Notes: generated from the letters alone by a model not told the origin. A DNA stretch of 64,000 nucleotides from Mytilus galloprovincialis (GCF_965363235.1 NC_134847.1:46441305-46505304); one strand, 5' to 3'. Positions 23,040-34,376 are shown, counted from the first letter of the stretch. Translations and numbers: made by a program.

Positions 23040-23940
23040 ATTGTGATGTTATGTATCTCCAGCTGTCCGGCTTCATTTCTTCTCGTTCCTGGTGGTATCT
23101 TGTACAGTTGAGTAGAAAGTGTTCTGTGCTATATTCTTCGCCACATTCGCAGTTTGGAGTGAGGGATTGTCCTATCTGATGGAGGTATTTTTTATTATTT
23201 AGTTTATTGTAGCCAGTCCTAAATTCCGACATGATTCTTCCTATAACTGGGTTCGGATAATCAAGTGAGTAGGTCTTACCTACTTTGAATAGGGATACAT
23301 GTATGAAGTTGCCTCCCTGTTTCACTTTTGGTCCATCTACTTTGCCATTTTTTGTTTTGTTGACATCTTGACTGCACTTTTCACATCTGACATTGTTATG
23401 ACGTTGTACTGGTCATTTAGACTTGAGGCCTCCTTTGCTGCCTCTTTTGCTAACTGGTCCGCTATCTCGTAACGTTCCCTGTTTTATTAGCATGGCCTGG
23501 GATCCAAATGCAAGATAGGGTAGTTTGTATGCCGCCTCTCATGAGAGTCCCAATGCCTTAATGTCTGTGATGGTATCGATGTAGTTAGTTGACTTCCAGT
23601 TGAGAGTCAAGATGCCAACAGCTGTCTGGCTATCTGACAGTATCTTTACTCCAGTGAACTGTTCTCTAAGTGTGTAAATGCAGTACTGCCGGTTCCAAGA
23701 CCATAAGGAAAGCTAAAAGTATAGAGCCTCTGCTAGCTACTGGTCTTTTTAAGCTTTTTCCTTGGTGGTTCTCAGTATATGTTACTGTTCCTGCTCCACA
23801 TGGTCCGTGGTTTCCCTGACAGGAGCCATCTGTAAATGCAATGACTGTTAAATCAGAGCTTTCTACTATTAGTTCTAGTAAAATTTCTTTGCTTTGGGCA
23901 GTTTGTTCTGCGGTTCTGTTATTTGAGCTTTCCAATCGGC
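23040..23940 (-). pseudogene. LINE fragment: RNase H domain and C-terminal Cys/His region
   Basis: Read on the minus strand in several broken frames, the region shows FTDGSCQGN (first catalytic Asp of RNase H), then SDSQTAVGIL (second Asp), then ADQLAKEA (final Asp). It then shows a C-terminal Cys/His stretch (NCECGEEYSTEHFLLNC) typical of the tail after RNase H in I/Jockey-like non-LTR retrotransposons. The helix that should hold the catalytic Glu is disrupted by a frameshift, and further stops fall between the pieces. No reverse-transcriptase part was found upstream, so this is a truncated dead copy. Confidence 0.8.
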
Positions 23941-24344
23941 TCTAGTAAATTGGTGCTCTCATTATCATAAAATCCACTCCTGTCTTGTAGGTGAAGTATA
24001 GATATAATGGATAAGCGTTGATTCTTGAAAAAGAAACCATGAGCCCGAAAATTTTTCTCTCTCAATATAACCCCAGTTACAACCCTCTGTTATTTTAGTA
24101 CTTGTAATCTAAAGTCTGTTACATGCAGTTCTGTAAATAGTATCATATTTTCTAAATCATTTTCCCCTCAAAAAGACAATTTGTCAACTCTTACACGAAT
24201 TTGATCAGTTAAGTCATCTCAACGTTTGAACTTTCAAAATTAATTCCGAAGAAATTACTTTTTTTTTACCGTGTACCTCAGTAATTATTAGATTACTGAA
24301 AATAGGGCATTCTTGTACTTAAGAGGTCAAAACATTACTGTTAA
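23941..24344. other. unclassified sequence between LINE fragment and family 3 repeat
   Basis: No gene or repeat recognised. Confidence 0.35.
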
Positions 24345-24610
24345 AAAATTGCTTCGCCGAGCGAAGCTGGATACGACTGCAGACAGCCAAACCCTGAACA
24401 GTTGGGGCGAATATGGATACAATATTCGCGCTTGATACAGGATGTCTGAATTTGGATTGTAATTAAATATTTGACACATTATAGGTTTATTAGATATGTA
24501 GAGAAAAAATTGTCACCCCCCCCCCCCCCCCCCCTCCTTTCCTTTTTCCAAAAATAAACTTTCCCTTAAGATATGGTCATAATCTCAATTCAAATTTCCA
24601 ATGGAGTTTG
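24345..24610 (+). repeat. dispersed repeat family 3 copy
   Basis: It shares, in order, AACCCTGAACAGTTGGGGC, ATTCGCGCTTGATACAG-like and CTGAATTTGGATTGT words, a poly(C) run (24514-24534) and TTTCCAAAAATAAACT-like sequence with the inverse copy at 48480-48935. Confidence 0.7.
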
Positions 24611-24824
24611 TAACCATTCCCCATTCAAATACATCATAAAAGTCTTAAAACAGAAAATGACATACATCATCATGACAATCACGGTACCTTAATCAGCATT
24701 TTTAAAACAGTAAGTTCTAAAAATAAATTGACAGCTAATCACCTCAACTGCTCAAGACATAACAACATTTCTTTATACATAATTTATCAGGAGTGTAAGG
24801 GAGGTAATTCAAACACAACATTGT

Positions 24825-25200
24825 ACTTTGTCCATTAACCAAGAAACCCTTGTTTTACCGCTCTTTTGCCCCTATTTTCTAAACGGTTTGATCCATAACT
24901 CCCGAAAGCCAATTGTAACCATCCCTTTTGGTAAAGAAACATGTGGTATAATTTCAGAGAGATCCATACAACGTTCCACAAGTTATTGTCTGGAAACTAG
25001 AAAAATGCGTATTTGGGCCCTTATTTCCCCCTAATTCCTAAACTGTTATGACCATAACCCCCAAAATCTATCCAAACCTTTCTTTTGTGGTTATAAACCT
25101 TGTGTTTCAATTTCATAGATTTCTATTTACCTACATGTATATTAAAGTTATTGTCCGGAAACAAATTCTCTTCGGACGACGACGACGACGACGTGATACC
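24825..25200 (+). repeat. second block of the 155-bp tandem family
   Basis: Two units repeat AGAGAGATCCATACA, TTATTGTCTGGAAACTAGAA and CCTAATTCCTAAACTG words, and the block ends in GGACGACGACGACGACGACG, as at 3380-4035. Confidence 0.65.
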
Positions 25201-25439
25201 AATATACGACTGAAAAATCGTAGACCGTTATTTTTGTATTTTTCGTTATATAATCAAGAATGTTCTAAATAAACTGCCGAAATTTAGCCAAAGCAACTTG
25301 CTTTAAATAAATCAAATGTAAACGGTAATAACTACATGTCCTTTCCTAGATTAAATATTTCAGTTTTACACGGCAAACTCCACACTAATATTTACGACAA
25401 AAGGGATGTTTTTCGTTCCCTATTGTTAACTTTTCTTTT

Positions 25440-26410
25440 TGTAGGGCCTTCGACTTTAGTCGAAAAAGCGAGACATAGCGATCCTACATTCCGTCGTCGG
25501 CGGCGGCGGCTTCCACAAATATTCACTCTGTGGTTAAAGTTTTTGAAATTTTAATAACTTTCTTAAACTATACTTGATTTCTACCAAACTTGGACAGAAG
25601 CTTGTTTATGGTCATAAGATAGTACCCAGAAGTAAATTTTGTGAAAAAAAACAAATTCGTATTTTACTTATAAATGGACTTAGTTTTTCTGCGGGGAAAC
25701 ATTACATTCACTTTTAGTTTAAATGTCCTTTAATCATTCTTATCATTTTCTGTGCTTTATTTTGTAAGTCATTTGATTGTATAGCTCAAATTTTGGGTAC
25801 CATATGATTGGTTAATAAAATTATCTTATCTTATATCTGTGGTTGAAGTTTTTAAACTTTCTTAAACTATGATGGGTTTATACCTAACTTGAACAGAAGC
25901 TTGTTTATGATCATGAGATAGTATCCAGAAGTAAATTTTGTAAAAAAAATAAATCCATTTTTTCCGTAATTTACTTCTAAATGGAGTTAGATTTTCTGCC
26001 TGGAAACAACACATTCACTCTGTGGTTAAAGTTTTTTTTAAATTTTAATAACTTTCTTATATACTATTTTTGATTTGTACCAAACTTGGACAGAAGCTTG
26101 TTTATGATCTAAAGCTAGTGTTTGGAAGGAAACTTTGTTAAAATTTTTGTACCCGTGTATCTGTATTTTACTTATAAATGGACTTGGTTTTTCTTCCAGT
26201 TAACATTACATACAGTCTGCAGTTTAAGTTTTTTAAACATTTATTCGATTCATAAACTATCCTGGATTTTTACCAAACTTGGACATAAGCTTCTTAAAAT
26301 CAAAAGATAGTATCAAGAGGAATATTTTTATTGTTTTTTTCCCTCATTTTTGTTGAGCCTGAGATTTACAGCGAGATTTAGGCGAGACACTGGGTTCCAC
26401 GGAACCCTTA
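25440..26410 (+). repeat. tandem repeat block with a CGG-rich head and GTTCCACGGAACCC tail
   Basis: After a head with CGTCGTCGGCGGCGGCGGC (25490-25510), about four diverged units repeat TTCACTCTGTGGTTAAAGTT, ACCAAACTTGGACAGAAGC and TACTTATAAATGGACTTAG words. The CAGAAGCTTGTTTATG word falls near 25594, 25896 and 26092, and a degraded version lies near 26285. The block ends around GAGACACTGGGTTCCACGGA. I recognise the layout as a common bivalve repeat (recollection). Confidence 0.7.
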
Positions 26411-27045
26411 CCATTTTTTTTTTTTTTTTTTGGATGGTGACGCTTCGGCCTTTGGTATTGTCTTGTGGTGTTTATATTTCACAACTCGTTCGCTATGCCC
26501 GTGTCTGTTGTGATTTTTCATATTTTTATCTATGTATTTATGTATTTTTGGTAAATTATTTAGTCAGGAATATCGTTTAATATAACAAATTACCCAATAC
26601 CTTTAATAAATTCTTCCATAGATATAAAGATTTGGTTTTGAAGTTTGGTTTTACCTGTAGAACACTTATTTCAAACGATATAGCACATCCTTATTTATAG
26701 AGACCAATGCTTATATACTAAATAAATATTTATATGTCACTATTATTGTTGTTGTTACCAATTATGTAAATCAATTGTATCTGATTTTATGGAGATGTTG
26801 TCAATAAACTTATTCTAAAAGGTTACCAATTCAACACTCTAATTATATGTAATTAGATCTTTGAATATTGTTTTTATTGGTATAAATATTGTTTTGTTGT
26901 CAGTAAATCATAAGCAAACTAAATATTATTGTTTTATACATATGCACTTTTATGTTTCTACGATCTTGTAGATACCTGTATCTTGGCATTGCAGTCATGT
27001 TTCCTAGACTGTTTATGGCGATTTTGTACTAAATCCATTAGATGA
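26411..27045. other. intergenic sequence, no gene recognised
   Basis: AT-rich, with a T run at 26414-26430. Nothing else could be named. Confidence 0.35.
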
Positions 27046-27220
27046 TTACCGATTGATAATTATTTCTTAGCTGCATGATCTGTTGTACAGGCACATCCAC
27101 ACAGAATGTTGCAGTATTCAACCTGATGGCAGGATAGTGGTGTTGTAAAGAATAAGAAAGAACGTGAGATGTGCCTGTACCAACAGATCATGCAGCTAGG
27201 AAAAAATTATCAATCGGTAA
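27046..27220. mobile_element. 175-bp MITE with about 54-bp inverted ends
   Basis: The left TTACCGATTGATAATTATTT, GCTGCATGATCTGTTG and TACAGGCACATC are repeated inversely at the right end. The inner 80 bp is present a second time, inverted, at 27480-27560. No frame inside. Confidence 0.75.
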
Positions 27221-27383
27221 GGTTTTTCATTGGTTGATATTGGCTTTAAACTAGGTGTCAATGACTAGTCTCAGATCTGTACATAAAGTGTCTTTATGTT
27301 GTTGGGATGTACAAGTACACTGTTTTTGTTATATGTAGGCAGGTCTTTTGTATCCATCTTATGAAAAAAGCCCCTTTCAACTC

Positions 27384-27466
27384 ATCTTCGCTAGCCAAGG
27401 GTTACGATCCACTCCTGTTCTCTTCACAGAAGTGGATCATAACCCTTGGCTAGTGAAGATACTTTC
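27384..27466. repeat. hairpin: GCTAGCCAAGGGTTACGATCC arms
   Basis: CTTCGCTAGCCAAGGGTTAC...GATCCACT on the left pairs with AGTGGATCATAACCCTTGG...CTAGTGAAG on the right, around a short loop with CTCTTCAC. It lies between the MITE and the inverted partial copy of that MITE. Confidence 0.75.
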
Positions 27467-27479
27467 AACTGATTTTTTC

Positions 27480-27560
27480 AAGTTCTTTCTTATTCTTTAC
27501 AACACCACTATCCTGCCATCATGTTGAATACTGCAACATTCTGTGTGGATGTGCCTGTAC
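27480..27560 (-). repeat. inverted partial copy of the 27046-27220 MITE
   Basis: TTCTTTCTTATTCTTTACAA, CACCACTATCCTGCCATCA and GAATACTGCAACATTCTGTG are the exact reverse complement of the MITE interior, ending GTGCCTGTAC. Confidence 0.75.
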
Positions 27561-27790
27561 CTAGTAAGGAGCCTGTAGTGCAGTGGTTGTCTTTTGTTGC
27601 TGTGTTATGTATTTGCTTTTCATTAATTTTTTTGAACATTTGTTAATTAGGCTGTTAGTATTCTTTTTTTATATGTCATTTCAGGGCCTTTTAAAGCCGA
27701 CAATGGGCTATGGACTTTGCTCATTGTTGAAGGCTGTATGGCAACATAGTTTTCTCATTGGCAATCATACCACATCTTTTTTTTTATATT
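27555..27790 (+). repeat. dispersed repeat family 2, near-complete copy
   Basis: The head AAGGAGCCTGTAGTGCAGTG and the tail GCAATCATACCACATCTTTT bracket words also present at 58898-59162 (TCATTTCAGGGCCTTTTA, GGCTTTGCTCATT-like). The head resembles the A box of a tRNA promoter (TAGTTCAGTGGTTG in the best copies), so a tRNA-derived SINE is possible. No clear B box was seen. Confidence 0.7.
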
Positions 27791-28274
27791 TAACATGAAT
27801 TGACCTTAACAAAGTAATTTAATTTCAACTTCATCGTAACTAGATCAGTGCTGCTACACATTGTACAAGTCAAAGTTTTGTAGTTTGGTCAATTAGATAA
27901 CCATGACGAGGAGGAGTTACTAATTAATACTCTCACTTGACAAAAGTTAATTTGGATTGTACTTTCAATTTCTTTGTCAGTCCATGAATTTCATAACAGA
28001 AAGCAAACAACCAACTTGAAATAACATATGAACACCAGAATATAACAGTATTAAAAGATGCAACCAAAATTTCTCACAGTTACTGTGTGTATCAAATACA
28101 TATGCAAGGGGTGTATTGGGAACTTTATTTCAATGTACCAGTAAGTTAAACTAGTCAACATTGCTACGTTATAGTTTGTGTGAGATAATGCCCTAGGAAA
28201 GAATTAAAAATTCCAACCTTTCCAAAAACACATTAACACATAAAACAAGACATAGTAAAATTCTTATTTCAATT
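27791..28274. other. sequence downstream of ferritin
   Basis: No gene recognised. It lies past the ferritin poly(A) signal. Confidence 0.35.
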
Positions 28275-28280
28275 TTTATT
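28275..28280 (-). terminator. poly(A) signal of ferritin
   Basis: AATAAA on the minus strand, about 140 bp after the ferritin stop codon, which is a normal 3' leader length for this family. Confidence 0.7.
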
Positions 28281-28418
28281 TTGCTTTTCTCAAATTTTTT
28301 TGGTCCAATTGTGACGCTTTAAAACATTAACTCAAAAAAGTCTTTATACATTTCATAGTAGATTTAAACAAATATTTAGTGAACAAATTTTGCTATATTT
28401 GGACCATTGTCTGATGGT

Positions 28419-31054
28419 TTAAGAGTCACCGTTGATGCTCTCTTTGTCATACATGTACTCCCCAAGACCACTTCCAACACGTTTGAGCTGGGTGATGTGA
28501 TCAGAGATTTCCTTGATGGCGTTCACTTGTTCTTCCAAGTATTCAGACTCCAGAAAATCACACATCTGAAATAAGATTATAAGCATTATAATGTATTAGT
28601 CTTCAGTTAAAAAAAATTTATCCTTCAAATTGTGGTTAAATATCTTCTAAACTTTTCATTCATATATTCATCTAATTTCCTAGCAAGTTTGCAACTCCTA
28701 AAATTAATTGTTTACCATACATAAAGTTTATGTTTGCTTTATGGCATGTATGAAAATACAATGAACAACTTGTTATATGTGTGGATCATAATTATAAAAG
28801 TGCAAGTCTTCACTGATAAATATAATTCACTTTTAATTATAGACCTTTATACTTCCTTAAATAACTTGGATTTTCACACAAACATATACATGTATTATAT
28901 TTGATTTTAAATTGTTTTTAACAAAAACTCACATGATAATTGTTTCTAAAAGTACATTTTTTTGTACTTATAATTCATTGGTATTTTGTAAATCATTTTA
29001 CATTGGTAAATTAAATTGAGAATGGAAATGGGAATATGTCAAAGAGACAACACCACCACCAAAGAGTAAATTACAACCGAAGGCCACAAATGTAAATAAA
29101 TGTTCACCTGAGCATCATTATGTGAATCAGCTGTTTTGTGAAGATCCAGTAGAGATTGATTGACACTCTTCTCCAAGGACAAAGCAACCTGCATAGCATC
29201 AAGGGCTGTTCCCCATTCATCGCGATCAGGTTTCTGTAAAACAATATAATATATATATACAACTATTTATAGCCATCATATGCATTGGTCATTTTGGTAG
29301 CAAAGGTACATTGTACATTTTACACATGTAACTATGTTCAAAACAATATAATGACTCTCTTATATCATGAATATAGAAGAACAATCTTTTTTCAAACAAC
29401 AGCAAATTTTATTTACCAAACTATCCCTCTTGTTAATCATTTGTAAATAAGTTCTCATTTAAGCATAAATTCCAAGTGAAAAATGATATGTTTTCGGATC
29501 ACGACTTTATAAACAATGACATTTACACAACTAAATCGCTGTAAGATTGGTGATTACTTTGGACATTTCTTTTTTTTTTTAATGTAGCAATTAGGATGCA
29601 TTAAAAAAGTTAAATATGAATAATTCTCAAGAATGTATATATTATTTAAATATTTTGCTTTGTAAATTGAAAGAGATATTAGTGTGTACATGATATTTTC
29701 AATGAAACCACCAGGAAAATGTTATACAAATTTTAGTCTGCCAATCTCTGGTGTACATATGTCATTAATTACACATTACAGCTAAATTGAAAATACCTTG
29801 ATGTCCTGGAGAACAATTCTACCACCTCTCTTGTTCTGATATTTCATGAACTTTTCTGCATGTTCACGTTCTTCATCTGAAGATTTCTTGAAGAACTTGC
29901 TGAATCCTGGCAATGCCACATCATCACGGTCAAAGTAATATGACTGAAATATAATATTAAATCAATTAGGAATATATACATCTTTTAAATGATGTTTTAT
30001 GCATGTAAGAACTCCTGGAGCCTTTATTTGATGAAAGCAAAACTTTTTTTGAAGACATTTAAAGGTTGGGAACAGTCTCCCAAATGAGGTGTATCCCTAA
30101 AATGGTGCTAAATTGATGGACTGTCCCTCAGATAAGGGGTCATTTTTTGTTATAGAAAGAAAAAAAAAAACATGCAATTTTTAATTTAAAAGTAGGAAAT
30201 TTCATTATATTTGGAACAAGTTTTCTAAAAAGAGGGGTCCAATTATTTTTAAGAAAAAGAAGATACAAGTCCAGGAATATTACAAAATTCTTGGACATGT
30301 TTTGAATATATATTACCAGATAGATGTATAGTTCTTTGGGAAAAGGTTTTTCAAATAATCTAAATATGTACATGATGTACTAAAAACGTGTATTTTTACA
30401 AACAAACAGTACTAAAAAAGTGTTTTTTTTTTTACAAACAAACAAAAATTATCATTTGAAATGTATACCCCTCATATAAGGGATAACAGTTATTCAATAC
30501 ATTGACAGTTACCCTTCATTGGAGGGATCGTTCCCAACCTGATTATTTTTTTCTTAATTTTATAATCTATACCTAGATAAATTGTCTCCCCTTTTAAAAT
30601 TTTCTCTAATATATGTCAATTGTTATTTATTGACAAAAAATCATTGTATAAAATTTCAAAGCCGCATGTGTCTGTGATTAGTGAATAAAAAATCCTCCTG
30701 TATCTATAATTTTTAGGGTGTATCCAACTTTACTTTATCACTCACAGATCACGAGTTTACAAACGTGTAGGTCAAAAAGTAGAACTTTCAACCTATTACG
30801 CAGGTAATCGATTATTGTGTAAACAAGTATTAGCGTTGTCATTCGATATGACAATGAATGTTAGATAATTACATTGATATCTTATGTGTGCACATTGTCC
30901 TCAAATGTGTGCATTTGTTATAAATAAATTGTAAATGACCTTTACTCACCATCGACTGGTAACAGTAACTGGCATACAACTCCATGTTGATTTGGCGATT
31001 GATTCCTGCTTCGCTCTCGATGTGGAAGTTCTGTCGTGGTTGACTCTGTGCCAT
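28419..31054 (-). CDS. FTH: ferritin heavy-chain-like subunit, four coding exons, 174 aa
   Basis: Exons on the minus strand are 31054-30950, 29943-29797, 29233-29108 and 28565-28419. All borders are GT-AG and all introns are phase 0. The 174-aa product is colinear with animal ferritin H. The ferroxidase residues are complete: E25, Y32, E59, E60, H63, E105 and Q139. The nucleation glutamates E59, E62 and E65 are kept, as are H116, C128, D129 and E132 of the three-fold channel. It should therefore oxidise Fe(II) and store iron in a 24-subunit cage. There is no signal peptide, so it is a cytosolic (soma-type) form. The start is the Met of [10 protein letters not shown]; an in-frame Met eight codons upstream lacks family support. 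The IRE and TATA box lie directly upstream. Intron 1 holds an inverted-repeat element and intron 3 a family-1 fragment. Confidence 0.97.
29018..29085 (-). repeat. family 1 fragment in ferritin intron 3
   Basis: GAGAATGGAAATGGGAATAT, GTCAAAGAGACAACA and ACAACCGAAGGCCACAAATG match the inverse orientation of family 1 (compare 59351-59430). Confidence 0.65.
30063..30540. mobile_element. inverted-repeat element in ferritin intron 1
   Basis: The left end AGGTTGGGAACAGTCTCCCA and the right end GGAGGGATCGTTCCCAACCT are inverse. Nearby inner words (CCCTCAGATAAGGGG and CCCCTCATATAAGGG) also pair. It is about 478 bp with no coding content, so a non-autonomous element is likely. Confidence 0.6.
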
Positions 31055-31123
31055 TTTGATGTTTCTTGATGTTTTCAAATAAAAATATTTAAATGATGGT
31101 AAAAGTATAGATTCGAGTTAGTT

Positions 31124-31150
31124 TGCCCGTACGTTCACTGACGCAGCAAC
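31124..31150 (-). promoter_or_regulatory. iron-responsive element in the ferritin 5' leader
   Basis: On the minus strand, TGCGT-CAGTGA-ACGTA forms a five-pair upper stem (one G-U) with the canonical CAGUGN loop. An unpaired C lies five bases 5' of the loop stem, followed by a weaker lower stem. It lies about 70 nt before the ATG and, given the TATA box, within about 40 nt of the expected cap. Iron-regulatory proteins bind such cap-proximal hairpins to block translation when iron is low (established for animal ferritins). Confidence 0.88.
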
Positions 31151-31193
31151 ACAAAATTTCCCGATATGCTTCTTCCGGCAGTATGCTCGTCCC

Positions 31194-31200
31194 TATATAC
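31194..31200 (-). promoter_or_regulatory. TATA box of ferritin
   Basis: GTATATAGG on the minus strand, about 140 bp before the start codon, puts the transcription start near 31165-31170, just upstream of the IRE. A TGACGTAG word at 31208-31215 resembles a CRE/AP-1-type site. Confidence 0.6.
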
Positions 31201-31215
31201 TAACTTGTGACGTAG

Positions 31216-31990
31216 TTTTCAACCAATGACTATTGAGATTTTCGTCTTATCATATTATCATGTGACGGAAGATTAACCAAGCTTTATTATTTATACACGA
31301 AATAACTACGATCTGAAAAAGTAATTTCAAATATAAACATTTTATATAACATATTAAAATAAAACTTATAAAAAAAAACATTCTGCTGTTGCTATGCTTC
31401 TTCCCTCACTTCTCCCGAATCGTGTAAATTTCTTCAAGGATTTGTATAGTAAGATACAAATCCTTGATTTCTTTTTTAAAGTCTTAATTTGACTTGATCG
31501 AAATGTTATTTTCCTGTTATGGTACAGACGGTCTTGTGTTTTTTATACTATTTGAAAATAAAAGTAACATTTCAGTTTTGAGACATAACTTTTCTTTGAT
31601 TAATAAGTAAGACTATTTTTGGGGTATTTCTCTAATACAACAATCGAGACTCGGACAACAATGTATATATTTTCTTATACATTAATGTATAATACAAGTA
31701 ACTTTCTGTTAACAGAAAAAATATAAATGGAAAACATGTATCGGCACGAGGATACTTTTATATATTCAAACAAATGTAAAGTAATAAACTGTGACTTTTT
31801 TTCCTGTTATTTTTGTCGTAATTTCTCGTTATAAGTGACTTTCCGTTCGTCAACTTTCGTCTCTTCTTGTCCTCGCATACGAAAAAGCATCAAATGTTGG
31901 TTAATGTCTACATGAGAATGCTCAAATTAAACAGTGCTATATTATAATTGCATATTTATTTTAAATTAAAACTCGACAATATTAAGCACA
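31216..31990. other. ferritin upstream region, no gene recognised
   Basis: It contains a clean hairpin at 31436-31467 (CAAGGATTTGTAT ... ATACAAATCCTTG) and otherwise AT-rich sequence without a supported exon. Confidence 0.4.
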
Positions 31991-31996
31991 ACGAAC

Positions 31997-32600
31997 TTAG
32001 ATGGGATACTGGTTTAAGAGGTATTGCATTAGTGAGTGAATCCATAAAAATGTTAGGAATTTTGGATTGAAATTTGGATTGGTAATTAATTTCAAAACTT
32101 TAATAGTTTTGCAAAAAAATAAGAATCTCAGACACTGTCTTTGTTGTTCTTGTAAGTTTTGCTTTGCTGTTAATGTCAAGTAGCATTTAAGATACACTGC
32201 TGGTGTTGTGATGTCTCTTGCAAACATATCGTGCAACTCTTCTTTGCACTTGTTCCAGTCTTTTATAATTTTTATCATCTGAATTGTGTTGATATAAAAT
32301 GTGCAACACTATTATACTTTTGATCAAAATATTGGTAGTTATATAGTTGGGACTATTATATTTTATGCCCAGTACTGTTATAGTATCAGAGCCGTCCCAA
32401 AGCATACTAGTATAGCTATTTCCCGGCTCTATTAATTTTGCTATTAATTTTAGGTTTCTCCTGGTATTATTAATATAGATATTGATTTGCATTTGCTGCC
32501 GATTGTTCAATTTGAGATCTGCAGAAAATGTAATGCCTAGATATTTTTCTGATCGGACTTGTTCAAGAATGTGAACATGCAAGTTGTGATTGAAATTCAC
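31997..32600 (-). pseudogene. LINE reverse-transcriptase C-terminal fragment
   Basis: On the minus strand the frame 32600-32187 reads EKYLGITFSADLKLN near its start and RLEQVQRRVARYVC near its end. These are the thumb/C-terminal signatures of Jockey/CR1-like non-LTR reverse transcriptases. Sequence between them is shortened relative to the family, and the frame shifts after 32187. No palm motif (YADD) was seen upstream. It is a truncated dead copy, apparently of a different element from the RNase H fragment at 23040. Confidence 0.75.
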
Positions 32601-32788
32601 TACACACCATTTCGTCTTATTTTAAGAGAATTACAATACAATATATAGAACATGACAGCCATTTGCTGGCTTAGATGAGGACGTTTTGGTATCGAATCCT
32701 ATCATATGTCAAACTCAAACTGAAGCTCTTAAATTGTTTTGAACTGAGGTCTTCAATCACAATAATTTGTGGCGTATTAACTGAGTTA

Positions 32789-33090
32789 GGCAGCAACCAT
32801 TTGATTTTCTGGGGGGGGGGGGGGGGGGGGGGGAGGGCTATGTTTTTTTTTGGAAAAAAAAGTTTGTTTCCAGTTTTTGGAGAAAAAAATAATTTGTTTT
32901 TGATTCTGAGAAAAAAAAAATTGTTTGTTTCACCCTCAGCTGCCACTATATGTAATGCTAAAATTGAAAGAAAAAAATTGTTTTCGACTTGTCGCGAAAA
33001 AAATAGATTATTTTTCGCCGCAAAAAATTTGTCCAGAAAAAAAACCATAGCCGCCGCCCCCCCCCCCCAGAAAATCAAATGGTTGCTGCC
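32789..33090. mobile_element. 302-bp foldback element with G-run and C-run arms, TTA flanks
   Basis: The left GGCAGCAACCATTTGATTTT then a G23 run (32811-32833) is mirrored by a C12 run (33057-33068) then AAAATCAAATGGTTGCTGCC on the right. The flanks are TTA at 32786-32788 and 33091-33093, which fits a 3-bp TWA target duplication (PIF/Harbinger-like; inference). The overlapping frames on both strands (about 135 codons each) are by-products of the palindrome. Confidence 0.75.
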
Positions 33091-34363
33091 TTAGTTAACC
33101 CCTAGAATCATGTCTCTTTCAAATTCTACTTTTTTTTTTTAAATTTCTCAAAATGTCGATTTAACTTCCTCCCTTTATAAGCAATTTGTTTCATTCCAAT
33201 AAATTTATATAAGTTTGACGATGGTGTACTGAGCATTTGTATTTCAAGCAATACAGCTTTCATACCGAATATGCAAATTTTCCATTTCTTAAAATCAGCC
33301 TAACTTCTGTTATGTCATTTGGTCTTTGATGGAGAATCCTACTTAACCTTCAATATTCTGGATTCGCATCTTACTTGTATGTTATATTTACCGCACCATT
33401 GTTTGTCATGATAGCTAAGTTTTATATATTTTATTTCATGTTTTTCCAAGCATCTGATAGTGATAACCATTTATTGTTTAACCCATACATAACATTTTCA
33501 AATCTCTATATTTCAATCATGTACGCCATTGGGTAGCTGCAGAACCATAACCCCTATGGTCCTTATTATTATGTTTCTTATTTTGGCTGCGACCATATGA
33601 ACTACCGCCAATTACCAAAAACAGATCATAAGTACCAAAGAACTACGGTTCCGCAGCTAGCCATAGGGCTACGAATAGGACATTGTCAATGATACTAGTA
33701 CTAAATTATAAGATTGTCAATCCTTCGATTGAATATGATTGCAGAAACCATTATGGTATACATCTCATTATCTGTACACGTTGAACAGAAGTACACAAAT
33801 AAGCATTTATATGAAATTTAGTTTTGGAGATGTAAATATTTTACTGAAATGTAAAGGTCAAAGTCTAGGGTCAAATAGTACATGCATATTCTGTATGACG
33901 AGAACAGGAATCTGCTTTCTACAAGACCAGTCATATGAACAACAGTCCACAGGAACACACTAAAGATATAGGCTTCACGGTAAACAGTAACAATCAAAGT
34001 CCAATGTCATTTTCTAGAATACCCGTTCCACCTAAACATGTGACACGTTTATATAATTCGTCCTGACGTATTTAGTCTATTGTTATTTATTACATTTAAA
34101 ATGTGACAGCAAAATCTTTGTCGTATATTTAAGTAGCTTAATTATTTTTAAATATCAATGACTCTATCACGAGACACTGTTTATATGTATTTATATATAT
34201 AGATACTGTTCGATCCTATATATATATAATCGTTGAAGTCATATAATTATCCATCTTTAACTTTAAGATAAGGTAATTCACAAATAAAATACCCTGGCCA
34301 CATATAAACATCCAATGACCGCGTAAAAGGTCGAATACAATAAAATGGAATGTATTCCCTATG
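33091..34363. other. intergenic sequence with a small foldback near 33531-33670
   Basis: TAGCTGCAGAACCATA (about 33534) and the inverse CTACGGTTCCGCAGCTAGCC (33643-33662) are imperfect arms. The rest holds no gene that I can support. Confidence 0.4.
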
Positions 34364-34376
34364 CAGTGGCGGATCA
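34364..34376 (+). repeat. left end of the CAGTGGCGGATC repeat family
   Basis: CAGTGGCGGATC matches the left end of the MITEs at 41870-41982 and 49452-49593. No right end was found. Confidence 0.4.

Noticed and set aside
31055-31078. Upstream in-frame Met for ferritin (MKTSRNIK...)
   Set aside because: Ferritin family members start at MAQ-type sequence. The extra codons are leader sequence between the IRE and the accepted start.
32671-33094. Overlapping frames of 135 and 139 codons on both strands
   Set aside because: The symmetric frames arise from the foldback element with G and C runs. The protein sequences are near mirror products and low in complexity.
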